Of a stretch of DNA of 64,000 nucleotides, positions 1 to 8,886 are shown one piece after another (positions within the stretch are counted from its first letter, which is position 1; the number at the start of each line of letters is the position of its first letter). This DNA comes from Bradyrhizobium sp. CB2312 (GTDB taxonomy: Bacteria; Pseudomonadota; Alphaproteobacteria; Rhizobiales; Xanthobacteraceae). The stretch spans positions 7,461,501 to 7,525,500 of the forward strand of contig NZ_CP121668.1 in the NCBI RefSeq assembly GCF_029714425.1, in the 5' to 3' direction. The notes under the pieces were generated by a model. The model worked only from the letters and a program-made list of their open reading frames with translations. It did no database searches and was not told the origin of the DNA. The position numbers and the translations under genes were made by a program.

Positions 1-213
1 GCTGTTCTCTATATAGAGACGGCTGGAGATCTCGATCTCCTGCATGTCTTCCCGGGTCGGGATGGCGATGCCCAGGAGCCGCTCCACGGCCTTGTCCTCG
101 GCCGCGGTCGGGCTGACCAGGTCGACCCACACCGCATTCTCCGGCACGGCCGCCAGATCCTCGACCACGGCCCTTTTGAGGGTGCCCTCGGAGGGAACGA
201 AAACAGAAAACAT
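1..213 (-). CDS. corA: CorA-type magnesium/divalent cation transporter, N-terminal fragment cut by the window edge
   Basis: Only the first 71 codons lie in the window; the gene continues beyond position 1. The translation begins MFSVFVPSEG and contains WVDLVSPTAAEDKAVERLLG followed by IPTREDMQEIEISSRLY, the conserved start of the cytoplasmic funnel domain of CorA proteins. These are inner-membrane pentamers that import Mg2+ and sometimes Co2+ or Ni2+. The membrane helices and the GMN motif would lie outside the window. The ATG at 211-213 is preceded by a TGGAG ribosome site. Family assignment rests on sequence recognition and the exact ion is unknown. Confidence 0.85.
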   Translation of the reverse strand, partial: MFSVFVPSEGTLKRAVVEDLAAVPENAVWVDLVSPTAAEDKAVERLLGIAIPTREDMQEIEISSRLYIENS

Positions 214-550
214 GCACCAACTCCAGCAGGGGCCTGCGACAGAATGGCAGCCCTTAGCGCGATTCTGACAAGTTCATGATGACAAGCACATTAATGGAGC
301 GTTTGCATTTGTGGCGGCGCCGTGACCCAACCGTGGCACGGAATCGACAGTTCGGCATTCCTCGCCCAAAAACCAACCCAAGACCGCAAAAATTGCGGCA
401 AAAAAGCCACAGCTTGGGTCTTGCAGCGCGGGAAAAGGTCCGAAACGCTGGAATTGTGGCAGATTTCAACCATAATGGGCCCAACGGAGTCGTGGTTTGA
501 GCTTGGCTCAAGCCCCGGGAAAGCTTGTTGTTGTCGATTGGAACCAAATC
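214..550. other. intergenic region between corA and the L,D-transpeptidase gene
   Basis: The two flanking genes are divergent, so this 337-bp gap should hold both promoters. It contains a perfect small hairpin with arms CCGCAA and TTGCGG at 384-398, set between copies of CCCAAG (around 377) and CTTGGG (around 414). I see no convincing gene in it. Confidence 0.4.
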
Positions 551-1237
551 ATGTCGTCGCTGAAAGTTACGTTGGGTATTTTGGCCGCGGGCCTGATGCT
601 GTCGGGCTGCATGCAGGCCACACATTTTGAGGCGACCGATACCAAGGCCTTCAAGCCGAAGGACAAGGAACTTCTCGCCAAGGTCCGGTACGAGAACACC
701 CCCGTCGCCGAGCCGTTCCGCCGCGCCATCGTCGATTACCACCGCAAGGAATCGCCGGGCTCGATCGTGGTCGATTCCGACAACCATTATCTCTACTGGG
801 TCATGGATGGCGGCAAGGCGATCCGCTACGGCATCACCGTCGGCGAAGAGGCCATGGCCTGGTCGGGCATCGCCAAGGTCGGCAGCATGACCGAGTGGCC
901 GGCCTGGCATCCGACCCCGGGTGAGATTTCGCGCCTGGGCGTTCCGACCTATGTCGCTCCGGGTCCGGACAATCCGATGGGCTCCCGCGCGATGTATCTC
1001 TACTCGGGCGGCAAGGACACGCTGTTCCGCATCCACGGCACCAACCAGCCGGAATATATCGGCGCCTCGATCTCGTCGGGCTGCATCCGCCTGACCAACG
1101 AGGACGCGATCGACCTCTACAACCGCGTCAAGGTCGGCACCATCGTCGTGGTGCTCGAGCCGAAGCACGGCGACTCGCCGTACAACTCGCGCCTCGCGCT
1201 CGGCAGCAGCCAGACCGGTCAGGCCGGCAGCTACTGA
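551..1237 (+). CDS. L,D-transpeptidase (YkuD domain) lipoprotein
   Basis: This 228-residue protein starts with a lipoprotein signal peptide: MSSLKVTLGILAAGLMLSGC, where LSGC is the lipobox. The C-terminal half has the YkuD catalytic signature, with HGT (His about 162) and SSGCIRL (nucleophile Cys178) at the usual 16-residue spacing. Members of this family make 3-3 peptidoglycan cross-links or attach proteins to peptidoglycan in the periplasm. An upstream in-frame start at 497 would bury the signal peptide, so 551 is preferred. The stop codon TGA (1235-1237) overlaps the GATC duplicated by the insertion sequence that follows. The IS separates the gene from its likely terminator at 2917. Confidence 0.9.
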   Translation: MSSLKVTLGILAAGLMLSGCMQATHFEATDTKAFKPKDKELLAKVRYENTPVAEPFRRAIVDYHRKESPGSIVVDSDNHYLYWVMDGGKAIRYGITVGEEAMAWSGIAKVGSMTEWPAWHPTPGEISRLGVPTYVAPGPDNPMGSRAMYLYSGGKDTLFRIHGTNQPEYIGASISSGCIRLTNEDAIDLYNRVKVGTIVVVLEPKHGDSPYNSRLALGSSQTGQAGSY

Positions 1238-1239
1238 TC

Positions 1240-2891
1240 CTGGCTGTGTGAAAAGTCACGAGTCGGCTAGGATTCTTCCGTTTCCTGATGGGGGATACGG
1301 ATGGGACGCTTCGTTGAAGGCGCGGACAGATCCCAGCTGACGCTCTTGCCGGAATGTCTGGAGGATTGGGTAGGCGAGGACAACGCGGTCCACGTGATCG
1401 ATGTGTTCGTCGAGGCGCTCGACCTGCATGGAATGGGGTTTGAGCGTGTGATCGCCAAGGAGACGGGCCGGCCCTCCTATCATCCGGCAGTCCTTCTGAA
1501 GCTTTACATCTACGGTTATCTCAATCGGCTGCAATCCAGTCGCCGCCTGGAACGTGAGACGTGCCGCAATGTCGAGGTAATGTGGCTGATTGGGCGCCTG
1601 GCTCCCGATCACAAGACGATCGCCGATTTCCGGAAGGATAACGGCGCGGCGATCCGGAAGGTTTGCGCGAAGTTCGTTGCACTATGCCGGCAAATGGGCC
1701 TGTTGCAGACCGCAAGCGTCGCAATCGACGGCAGCAAGTTCAAGGCGGTGAACAACCGCGACCGCAACTTCACGCATGCCAAGATGGCAAGGCGGATGGC
1801 GCAGATCGAGGAAAGCGTCGGTCGATATCTGCGTCAACTCGATAGCGCCGATCGGCAGGAGCCATCGGAAGCGATCAGCATCAAGACGACGAGGATCAAG
1901 GAAAAGATCGCTCGGCTGAAGCAGGAGATGAGCCGCCTGGAAGTGCTTGATGCGCAGATGCGCAACACGCCGGATCAACAGATATCGCTGACCGATCCGG
2001 ATGCCCGTTCGATGGCCACCAGCGGACGCGGATCGGGTGTCGTCGGCTACAACGTCCAGGTCGCGGTGGACACCGAACACCATCTGATTGTGACGCACGA
2101 GGTCATAAACGTCGGCAACGACCGTGGGCAGCTTGCTCGGATGTCGAAGCAGGCCAAAGAAGTGCTCGCAGTGGACAAACTCGATGCGGTCGCCGATCGT
2201 GGCTACTTCGACGGAGAGGAGATATTGGCCTGCGAAGAGGCTGGCGTTGCAGTCACCTTGCCCAAGCCCATGACGTCGAACGCCAAGGCGGAGGGCCGGT
2301 TCGGCAAACAGGACTTCGCCTACCTGCCTGATGAGGATGTCTACCGCTGCCCATCGGGCCAGCTGCTGCCCTATCACTTCACCAACATCGAGCATGGAAT
2401 GACGCTGCGCCGTTACTGGTCGACGGCGGCATGCCAAGGCTGCGCGATCAAGAGCCAATGTACGCCGTCCAAGGAGCGCCGGATCACGCGCTGGGAGCAT
2501 GAGCATGTGGTCGAGGAGGTCCAGCGACGGCTCGATTCCAATCCTGACGCCATGCGGACGCGACGTGAGACAGTCGAGCATCCCTTCGGCACGATCAAAG
2601 CCCGTATGGGTGCGACCCACTTCCTGATGAAGCGCCTACGGAATGTCGCCGCTGAGATGGCGCTGCATGTTCTCGCCTATAACCTCACACGGGTGATGAA
2701 CATCGTCGGCAAACCGCGCCTGATTGCAGCCATCCGCGCCGCCTGAAGGCCGGAAAGCGCGTCCAAAACCGCAATACCCCGTCGCGATACCCACTTTGGC
2801 CGGTCATTGGACGATCCGATGCGCCAGCACCGGCCGCCTGCAATGATTGGCGACCACGCCGCGTCCGACCTATCCGTTTGCACACAACCAA
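1240..2891 (+). mobile_element. IS1182-family insertion sequence, complete, with GATC target duplication
   Basis: A 1652-bp element carrying one transposase gene. The left end at 1240-1254 (CTGGCTGTGTGAAAA) and the right end at 2877-2891, read in reverse (TTGGTTGTGTGCAAA), match at 12 of 15 positions. GATC is present directly outside both ends (1236-1239 and 2892-2895), consistent with a 4-bp palindromic target duplication. The boundaries are my reading of the inverted repeats; family membership comes from the transposase. Confidence 0.8.
1301..2746 (+). CDS. IS1182-family transposase
   Basis: A 481-residue DDE transposase with no visible frameshift, so the element may be active. The N-terminal part (residues about 15-110) is the DUF772-like region with the SYHPAVLLKLYIYGY-type motif. 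Candidate catalytic acids are Asp in VAIDGSKFKAVN, Asp in AVADRGYFDG and Glu in RRETVEHPFGTIK. A cysteine cluster (RCPSG, CQGCAIKSQC) lies before the last acidic residue, as in other IS1182 and IS5-like transposases. It fills nearly all of the element between the inverted repeats. Confidence 0.93.
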   Translation: MGRFVEGADRSQLTLLPECLEDWVGEDNAVHVIDVFVEALDLHGMGFERVIAKETGRPSYHPAVLLKLYIYGYLNRLQSSRRLERETCRNVEVMWLIGRLAPDHKTIADFRKDNGAAIRKVCAKFVALCRQMGLLQTASVAIDGSKFKAVNNRDRNFTHAKMARRMAQIEESVGRYLRQLDSADRQEPSEAISIKTTRIKEKIARLKQEMSRLEVLDAQMRNTPDQQISLTDPDARSMATSGRGSGVVGYNVQVAVDTEHHLIVTHEVINVGNDRGQLARMSKQAKEVLAVDKLDAVADRGYFDGEEILACEEAGVAVTLPKPMTSNAKAEGRFGKQDFAYLPDEDVYRCPSGQLLPYHFTNIEHGMTLRRYWSTAACQGCAIKSQCTPSKERRITRWEHEHVVEEVQRRLDSNPDAMRTRRETVEHPFGTIKARMGATHFLMKRLRNVAAEMALHVLAYNLTRVMNIVGKPRLIAAIRAA

Positions 2892-2916
2892 GATCGCTTC
2901 CTGATCTGACGAATCC

Positions 2917-2945
2917 AAAAGCGCCGGTTTCACCAGCGCTTTTTT
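2917..2945 (+). terminator. rho-independent terminator, probably of the L,D-transpeptidase gene
   Basis: AAAAGCGC and GCGCTTTT arms enclose a short loop and are followed by six T residues. The hairpin overlaps the last codons of the convergent extensin gene. Before the IS arrived it would have lain about 30 bp after the transpeptidase stop codon. Confidence 0.7.
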
Positions 2946-4027
2946 GTTGCCGGCTTGTGCCGCCGAGCTTTGTCGCCATCGGCCGCCGGCTTGTCCGCCG
3001 GCGCCGGAGATTTCTCCGCCGCCTCGTCATCAGCCGCACCCTTATCCTCCGGCTTGGCCGCGACCTCGCGCGGCGGCGCGTCCTCGGGCCGTTCCGCCGG
3101 CAGAAGCGGAGCGACCTGCGGCATGGGATCCCAGACGTTCCACTGGCAGATCCGGTAGTCGTTGCGCCGCTGCGCCAGATCGAGATGGATGTGGTCCTCG
3201 TGGTACCAGTCCGAACCCGGACCGAGCACTGTGGAGAACCGCGAACAGACCGAATGCAGCACGCGCTCGCGCACGTCGCGCGACATGGTGCGGTCGGTGA
3301 GGCCGATCGACTGCCCGCTGGCGAGCTTGATGGCGCGGACGTCGAGCGCATTGGCCTTGCCGTGCTCGGACAGCATTGCGCCGACCACGCGGTTACGACC
3401 GCGGCACTCAAAACTGTCGAAATTGTCGAGATCGCTGATGGTCGAGCCGAGGCTCGCCGCCAGCGGCACCATGTCCTTGCGTACCCAGTCGGCGATCGCG
3501 GAGGCCATGGTGCAGCGGAGGATCGCCGCCGGCTTGACCGAAACCTTGCGCTTGTCCGGCAGCACGATGGCCTCGAGCCGCACCAGATCCTCGCCGCCGC
3601 AGGCGCCGGGACCGCGGATGTCGGGAATGGAGGGCGCGATAGCGATCTCCTCGGTCAGCGCCAGCCGGCACGCCGAGAGCTGCTTCTCGGGCGGCGCGGC
3701 CTCGGCGGGCTTGTTGGCGCCGGGCTTGTCGGGAGAAGCCTTGTCCGGGGAAGGCCTGCCATCGGGCTCCGGCGCGGCCTCGTCCGTCGCCTTGGGGGCT
3801 TCGTCAGGGCGAGGTTTGGGTAGCGGTATCTTCACCGAATGAACCGCCGCGCGCGGCCGTGGTGTACCAAGACCAAAGATATCGAGCGGCGCAGCATATT
3901 TGCGCGCCTCTGCCCGCTCAGTCAGCACGAGCGACAATCCGACTACAGCGGTAACCATTGCCGCGCGGGCGGACATATAGCCGCGACAAGACCATTTGCG
4001 GCGAAAGTCCGGCAGGCTAAAACTCAT
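2930..4027 (-). CDS. extensin-like C-terminal domain protein
   Basis: About 365 residues. An N-terminal hydrophobic segment (MVTAVVGLSLVL) suggests export or membrane anchoring. It is followed by a low-complexity Pro/Lys/Ala stretch and then, from about residue 130, the extensin-like C-terminal domain: ACRLALTEEIAIAP, VKPAAILRCTMASAIADWV, FECRGRN, HGKANALDV and WYHEDHIHLDL. The C-terminal tail is again Ala/Lys/Pro-rich. The domain is common in rhizobia but its reaction is not known to me; the His/Asp-rich motif resembles those of D-Ala-D-Ala carboxypeptidase-like folds. The start at the ATG 4025-4027 is chosen by position; no strong ribosome site is visible. Confidence 0.85.
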   Translation of the reverse strand: MSFSLPDFRRKWSCRGYMSARAAMVTAVVGLSLVLTERAEARKYAAPLDIFGLGTPRPRAAVHSVKIPLPKPRPDEAPKATDEAAPEPDGRPSPDKASPDKPGANKPAEAAPPEKQLSACRLALTEEIAIAPSIPDIRGPGACGGEDLVRLEAIVLPDKRKVSVKPAAILRCTMASAIADWVRKDMVPLAASLGSTISDLDNFDSFECRGRNRVVGAMLSEHGKANALDVRAIKLASGQSIGLTDRTMSRDVRERVLHSVCSRFSTVLGPGSDWYHEDHIHLDLAQRRNDYRICQWNVWDPMPQVAPLLPAERPEDAPPREVAAKPEDKGAADDEAAEKSPAPADKPAADGDKARRHKPATKKRW

Positions 4028-4092
4028 GACAATTCTTTGGCCCAACGCTGAGAGCTATAATCCGCCCAGCGAATTCTCGGAGGAACTTCGGA

Positions 4093-5721
4093 ATGCTCGG
4101 TTTGATGCAAGATTGGCCCCTGCTTTGCCACCGGATCATCGAACACGCCGCCAGGATTCATGGCAAGCAGGAGGTGGTTACCCGATCGGTCGAGGGACCG
4201 ATCCATCGCACCAACTATGGCGAAATCCACAAGCGCGCGCTGAAGGTCTCGCAGATGCTGGAGCGCGACGGCATCAAGCTCGGCGACCGCGTCGCAACGA
4301 TCGCCTGGAACACCTGGCGCCATCTCGAAGTCTGGTACGGCATCATGGGGATCGGCGCCATCTGCCATACCGTCAATCCCCGTCTTTTCCCCGAGCAGAT
4401 TGCCTGGATCATCAACCATGCGCAGGACCGCATCGTGATGACCGACATCACCTTCGTTCCAATCCTGGAGAAGATCGCCGACAAGCTCCCGAGCGTCGAG
4501 CGCTACATCGTGCTCACCGACAAGGCGCACATGCCGCAGACCACGCTGAAGAACGCGATGGCCTACGAGGACTGGATCGCGCAGGCCGACGGCAAATTCA
4601 AATGGAAGGACTTTGACGAGAACACGGCCGCGGCGATGTGCTACACCTCTGGCACCACGGGCGACCCGAAGGGCGTGCTGTACTCGCACCGCTCGAACGT
4701 GCTGCACGCGCTGATGGCCAACAATGTTGACGCGCTCGGCACCAGCGCCTCCGAGACGATGCTGCCGGTGGTGCCGCTGTTCCACGCCAACAGCTGGGGG
4801 ATCGCCTTCTCCGCGCCCTCGCAGGGCACCAAGCTGGTGATGCCCGGCGCCAAGCTCGACGGCGCCTCGGTCTACGAGCTGCTCTCCACCGAGAAGGTCA
4901 CGCACACCGCCGGCGTCCCCACGGTGTGGCTGATGCTGCTCCAGCACATGGCCGCCAACAATCTGAAGCTGCCGGAACTGAAGATGGTGATCTGCGGCGG
5001 CTCGGCGATGCCGCGCTCGATGATCAAGGCCTTCCTCGACATGGGCTCGAACGTCCGCCACGCCTGGGGCATGACCGAGATGAGCCCGATCGGCAGCGTC
5101 GCGGCGCTGAAGCCACCGTTCCAGAACGCGACCGGCGATGCCAAGCTCGACGTGCTCCAGATGCAGGGCTATGCCCCCTTCGCCGTGCAGATGAAGATCA
5201 CCGACGATGCCGGCAAGGAGCTGCCCTGGGACGGCAAGACCTTCGGCCGCCTCAAGGTCTCCGGGCCCGCCGTCGCCAAGGCCTATTACCGGGTCGACGC
5301 CAACATCCTCGACGAGGAAGGCTTCTTCGACACCGGCGACGTCTCGACCATCGACGAGGCCGGCTACATGCGGATCACCGACCGCTCCAAGGACGTGATC
5401 AAGTCCGGCGGCGAGTGGATCTCCTCGATCGACCTGGAAAACCTCGCAATCGGCCATCCGGCCGTGGCGGAGGCCGCGGTGATCGGCGTGTTCCACCCGA
5501 AATGGGACGAGCGGCCGCTCCTGATCGTGCAGCTCAAGCAGGGCCAGCAGGCTACGCGCGAGGACATCCTGAAATACATGGACGGCAAGATCGCCAAATG
5601 GTGGATGCCCGATGACGTCGCCTTCGTCGACGGCATCCCGCATACGGCGACGGGCAAGATCCTGAAGACGGCGCTCCGCGACCAGTTCAAGGACTACCGC
5701 TTCCCGAATGCGGCGGCGTGA
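4093..5721 (+). CDS. medium/long-chain acyl-CoA synthetase (AMP-binding, FadD/AlkK-like)
   Basis: A 542-residue member of the adenylate-forming superfamily, which activates fatty acids to acyl-CoA by way of acyl-AMP. The P-loop motif YTSGTTGDPKGV lies near residue 187 and the A5-type motif WGMTEMSP near residue 325. The TGD motif and DRSKDVIKSGGEWISS hinge region follow at about 415-440. The catalytic lysine lies in TATGKILK near the C terminus. A clear GGAGGA ribosome site sits before the ATG. The gene is flanked by convergent or divergent neighbours and appears monocistronic. Chain-length preference cannot be read from the sequence. Confidence 0.92.
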   Translation: MLGLMQDWPLLCHRIIEHAARIHGKQEVVTRSVEGPIHRTNYGEIHKRALKVSQMLERDGIKLGDRVATIAWNTWRHLEVWYGIMGIGAICHTVNPRLFPEQIAWIINHAQDRIVMTDITFVPILEKIADKLPSVERYIVLTDKAHMPQTTLKNAMAYEDWIAQADGKFKWKDFDENTAAAMCYTSGTTGDPKGVLYSHRSNVLHALMANNVDALGTSASETMLPVVPLFHANSWGIAFSAPSQGTKLVMPGAKLDGASVYELLSTEKVTHTAGVPTVWLMLLQHMAANNLKLPELKMVICGGSAMPRSMIKAFLDMGSNVRHAWGMTEMSPIGSVAALKPPFQNATGDAKLDVLQMQGYAPFAVQMKITDDAGKELPWDGKTFGRLKVSGPAVAKAYYRVDANILDEEGFFDTGDVSTIDEAGYMRITDRSKDVIKSGGEWISSIDLENLAIGHPAVAEAAVIGVFHPKWDERPLLIVQLKQGQQATREDILKYMDGKIAKWWMPDDVAFVDGIPHTATGKILKTALRDQFKDYRFPNAAA

Positions 5722-5797
5722 GCGGACCGGAATAGCTTGCCCCAAGACCTTCTTGCCCCAAGACCTGGTCGGTCCTGCGGTTGCGAATTCGCTTCAT

Positions 5798-5817
5798 CTC
5801 CCCCGCTTGCGGGGGAG
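5798..5817 (+). terminator. GC-rich hairpin after the acyl-CoA synthetase gene
   Basis: CTCCCCCGC and GCGGGGGAG are perfect 9-bp arms around a 2-base loop. There is no T tract directly after it. A 14-base direct repeat of CTTGCCCCAAGACC lies between it and the stop codon (about 5736-5765). It may act as a terminator or be part of the repeat cluster that follows. Confidence 0.5.
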
Positions 5818-5934
5818 CTCGGTTTCATCACGAACGCAAATCGATCCAATCTCGTGAGGGCCTCTGGCCCTCCGGGAAGTATCAAGGTCGGGCAGAGTGA
5901 TCATGATCTGATGCGACCTTCGGCAGATCATGCT

Positions 5935-5976
5935 CTAAAGCGCGATGAGATTAGGATTGACGTCATCGCGCTTTAG
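5935..5976. repeat. palindromic intergenic element, 14-bp perfect arms
   Basis: CTAAAGCGCGATGA at 5935-5948 and its exact reverse complement at 5963-5976 flank a 14-base spacer. It lies between convergent genes and adjoins a second palindrome at 5987. A GATCATGCTC arm of the same type as the neighbouring unit also occurs at 5926-5935. Confidence 0.75.
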
Positions 5977-5986
5977 GTTGTTGTTT

Positions 5987-6035
5987 GAGCATGATCTTTT
6001 CGGAAAACCGCTGCGCACTTTTCCGGATCATGCTC
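5987..6035. repeat. 49-bp dispersed palindromic repeat, copy 1
   Basis: GAGCATGATC and GATCATGCTC bracket a core containing TTTTCGGAAAACCGCT and CACTTTTCCG. A second copy with the same 49-bp length lies at 33742-33790. This copy ends at the stop codon of the TAXI receptor gene, so it is well placed as a transcription barrier between convergent genes. Confidence 0.8.
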
Positions 6036-7231
6036 TAACGCTTTGCCTCCGCCTGGCCGGTGCCCTTCTGCCATTTCAGGAATTGTTGATAGAGCGCTTC
6101 GTCCTGTTCCGGCGTTCGCGCGCCCTGCTGGCCGGTTTCGCGGGTCTGTGCGGCAAGGAATTGGTCGAATCTCGCGCGTGTGTCGGAGGCTGGACCGGAA
6201 TGCTGGTCGAGCCACTCCTGCGCCGGCGGGAAGCGATTCCATCCCTTCAGTGGCGCGCTCAACACCACCTCCTTCCACTTCGGATGGAAGGGCGACCGCT
6301 GCAGGTCTTTCAGACGGTCGAAAAAGACCTGAACGAAATGCTCCACCTTACCGTATCGCTCGGTCTTTGCGGGCCAGTTGTAAGCCGCAAGGATGGCGGG
6401 CACAGCGATCGTGTCAACGCGGCCGCCAGGTGGGATCAGTGAAGGATAGTCCTCCGCCTTGAGGACGGATGGAAGATAGTCGCTCTGCAAGGGCCCGCTA
6501 TATGGGATCGGCACGAAATGCAGGTCTTCTCCCTTCACCTGGCTCACGGCCTTGGAGGGACTTCCCTGCACCGCGATCACCGCGTCGAGTTCGCCGTTCT
6601 TCAGTTTTTCATAGGCGATGCGCTGCTCGATATAGGCGTAGACCGGCTTGACGCCGAGCCTCTCGAAGATCGTGATTGCGGTGACGAAAGTGCCTCCGTT
6701 CGGCAAGTCGACGGCAACACGCCGGCCGTTCAGATCGGCAAGGCTGCGGATCGACGACCGCGCGACGACGTGCATCTCCTCATTGTAGAGCTTCGTGATA
6801 TAGACGAACTGGTTGCGGATGTTGCCGGTGTAGCCCTTCCTTTCCAGGTAATCGAGCGTGTCGGCGCGCACGATGCCTAGATCGACCCCCTTGAGGAAAA
6901 GGATGTCCGCGATGCTCTGGACAGAGCCCCTCCCGATGATCGGCAGCACCCGCATCCGGTCGCCGTCATCCAGCGCGGAGGCAAGATCGGCGCCGAACTG
7001 GACATAGGTTCCGCCGATTGTGCCTGACATCAGCGTCACGGTGTTGGCGTTGAGCCGCTCGCGCGTGCTCTTGCTGGTGCTGGAATAGCTGAAAATCGCC
7101 TTCAGGCCCTCGCTTACTGCGGCCGGGTCGATCTCGCCTCCCCTGTCTTGGGAAAAGGCCGGCGTCGCCAGCAGCACCGCGACCCCGGCCGCGCAGCCGA
7201 ATGCCAGATCGGTCAAACGTCGGATGATCAT
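6035..7231 (-). CDS. TAXI-family TRAP transporter solute-binding protein
   Basis: A 398-residue exported protein with a signal peptide ending around ATPAFSQ. The family signature is visible in TLMSGTIGGTYVQFGADLA, VLPIIGRGSVQSIADI, DLGIVRADTLDYL and VAVDLPNGGTFVTA. TAXI proteins capture small organic solutes in the periplasm for fused TRAP membrane subunits. No TRAP membrane gene lies nearby, so this receptor is an orphan or works with a distant permease. The gene before it, 57 bp away on the same strand, encodes a membrane-anchored Sel1-like protein, which suggests co-expression. The C-terminal 60 residues are charged and look like an extension. Confidence 0.85.
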   Translation of the reverse strand: MIIRRLTDLAFGCAAGVAVLLATPAFSQDRGGEIDPAAVSEGLKAIFSYSSTSKSTRERLNANTVTLMSGTIGGTYVQFGADLASALDDGDRMRVLPIIGRGSVQSIADILFLKGVDLGIVRADTLDYLERKGYTGNIRNQFVYITKLYNEEMHVVARSSIRSLADLNGRRVAVDLPNGGTFVTAITIFERLGVKPVYAYIEQRIAYEKLKNGELDAVIAVQGSPSKAVSQVKGEDLHFVPIPYSGPLQSDYLPSVLKAEDYPSLIPPGGRVDTIAVPAILAAYNWPAKTERYGKVEHFVQVFFDRLKDLQRSPFHPKWKEVVLSAPLKGWNRFPPAQEWLDQHSGPASDTRARFDQFLAAQTRETGQQGARTPEQDEALYQQFLKWQKGTGQAEAKR

Positions 7232-7288
7232 GTCGTGAAACTCCGAATGGTCGAGATTGACAGGCGCGCGCGACGCACGCGGCCGGGA

Positions 7289-8437
7289 TCAGCGGGCGGG
7301 CGTGAGCGTATCAAGCTGTCGCTGCGCCTCGGGGTCGCCCCATTCTTTTGCCCTCTGGTACCAGTTGCGGGCCTGCGCGAGGTCCGCGAGCGGTCCGCTG
7401 GCGCCCAACTGCTTGAGCACGTTCGGATCGTAGGTCCTGGCCACCAGCAGCGCGGCGCGCGCGTCTCCTGCTTCGGCCGCACGCAGCAGCAGGAGCCTCG
7501 CCGCCGAGACGTCGCCGCTGGTGAGCAAATCCTGTCCACGTTTGACGAGGCCAGAAATTTCCCTCGGATCCAGGCTACGCACGGCGTCCGTCTGCGGCGG
7601 TGGGGTGGCCACCAAGGAGCGCGCGGGCGGTACGGCCGTGACGGCTGTCGACGGCTGCGGAGCGTCTCTGGCGGCGGGTTTCCAGGAAAGTCGGCTCGAG
7701 CCAACCACGAGCACGGCGCCGTTGCTGTCGCGCAATTCTGCCATCGCGACCATCTGGCCGACGAAACCGTCTGGCGGAATGACCGACACGGCGGAAACTT
7801 CCGACGCCGGCACGCGCCACTCGTTGGCGACGCGCTTGCCAGACGTCAACCGTGCGTCGGCTGGCAGTCCGTTGATGGCAACGATAGCGCCGGAAGGGGG
7901 AGCACCCACGCGCATCCCGAGCGGCAAGGGGGCGTTGGCAAGCCCGCTGCTGTCCTCCACCGCAAGGGTCGCGACCTGCTTGCGTTGCGGTGCCGGACCG
8001 ATCGCGGCTTTCACTGATTGCCAAAGCGACGAGATCGATGTGGCGTCGTTCGATTGAACTCCAGGCCTTTGCGATGCCGGAATGACGATGACGAGAATCA
8101 GCGCGATGCCTCCCGCAACTGCTGCCGCGATCGCGAACCTGACCACTACGCTGAGCAGCGCGCTCCTTCCCGAGTTACGAAGGGCGGCCGGCACCTCCAT
8201 GGGCTCCATCGCCTCGTGCATGGCTTGGGCGACGGCTTTGGAGAACACATCCGAATGGTCACGACGTCGCGGGTTGCCGGGCGATTGCAGGGGCGGGCCA
8301 CCGGCAGTCGACTCCGTGGATCGTCTTGGCGCCGCCGTCGGCTGCACCGTCCGCTCGCGCAAGTCGCGCGGCGCGTAGTACATCGGATCTTGCGGATCGA
8401 TATCGCCTTCGTGCCGTCCACCACTAATACTGAACAC
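7289..8437 (-). CDS. membrane-anchored protein with C-terminal Sel1-like repeat
   Basis: 382 residues. A disordered cytoplasmic N terminus of about 95 residues leads to one membrane helix (VVVRFAIAAAVAGGIALILVIVI). A periplasmic region of Ala/Pro/Val-rich sequence follows, then helical Sel1/TPR-like sequence near the end (AARLLLLRAAEAGDARAALL, LAQARNWYQRAKEWGDPEA). Sel1-like repeats mediate protein contacts. It is the probable first gene of a pair with the TAXI receptor downstream. The upstream AGGGCGAG could serve as a ribosome site. Its function is unknown. Confidence 0.75.
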   Translation of the reverse strand: MFSISGGRHEGDIDPQDPMYYAPRDLRERTVQPTAAPRRSTESTAGGPPLQSPGNPRRRDHSDVFSKAVAQAMHEAMEPMEVPAALRNSGRSALLSVVVRFAIAAAVAGGIALILVIVIPASQRPGVQSNDATSISSLWQSVKAAIGPAPQRKQVATLAVEDSSGLANAPLPLGMRVGAPPSGAIVAINGLPADARLTSGKRVANEWRVPASEVSAVSVIPPDGFVGQMVAMAELRDSNGAVLVVGSSRLSWKPAARDAPQPSTAVTAVPPARSLVATPPPQTDAVRSLDPREISGLVKRGQDLLTSGDVSAARLLLLRAAEAGDARAALLVARTYDPNVLKQLGASGPLADLAQARNWYQRAKEWGDPEAQRQLDTLTPAR

Positions 8438-8886
8438 TCGCCCTGATGGGGCGGCCCACCAGCCGCGCTGGTCGGCACCGGCTACGCTGTTTGCGATCCT
8501 TGCAGCTCATGAGGCGCAACCGCGCACATCCGGTCAGCCTTTGCGGCACGACCGGGAGCTGAGGTCACTCTTGCAACGTGTCCGGCTGACGCCCGCCGTT
8601 GTTCCTTGCCGTTGTTCTTTTTTTGACCTTTCGCCGGACGGTCCCTCGCCTCGGCGGTTCCGACAACCTGCAGTAGAGCCTTGGGGCGAAACTGCGACCA
8701 AGTCAATCTACAACTAAAGATCATTTAGATTGAATGGTTAATCAATGAAGTTGCAAAATCCCATCTGTTCTCTGTGCCGTATCGTCCGCAAACCTTGAAA
8801 TTGCCGGGCCGCCGTGGTCTCAAGCAGCCAGTTTTCAATCGGCCCCCCTGGCGGCGGGCCAAGCCCCAACCCGGCAGTTTTCATCA
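8438..8886. other. divergent intergenic region with an AT-rich patch
   Basis: A 449-bp gap between divergent genes. The segment about 8700-8765 is strikingly AT-rich for this genome and includes GATCATTTAGATTGAATGGT, so it probably holds promoter elements for the DUF1499 gene and perhaps the Sel1-like gene. An 80-codon minus-strand reading frame at 8482-8724 has no recognisable features, and I do not call it. Confidence 0.4.

Noticed and set aside
254..1168. Minus-strand reading frame of 304 codons opposite the L,D-transpeptidase
   Set aside because: Composition typical of antisense shadow, and the plus-strand gene has a lipobox and active-site motif.
4024..5745. Minus-strand reading frame of 573 codons opposite the acyl-CoA synthetase
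   Set aside because: The plus-strand gene has all family motifs and a GGAGGA site; the antisense frame has none.
8482..8724. Minus-strand reading frame of 80 codons
   Set aside because: No ribosome site, family or paralogue; treated as part of the divergent promoter region.
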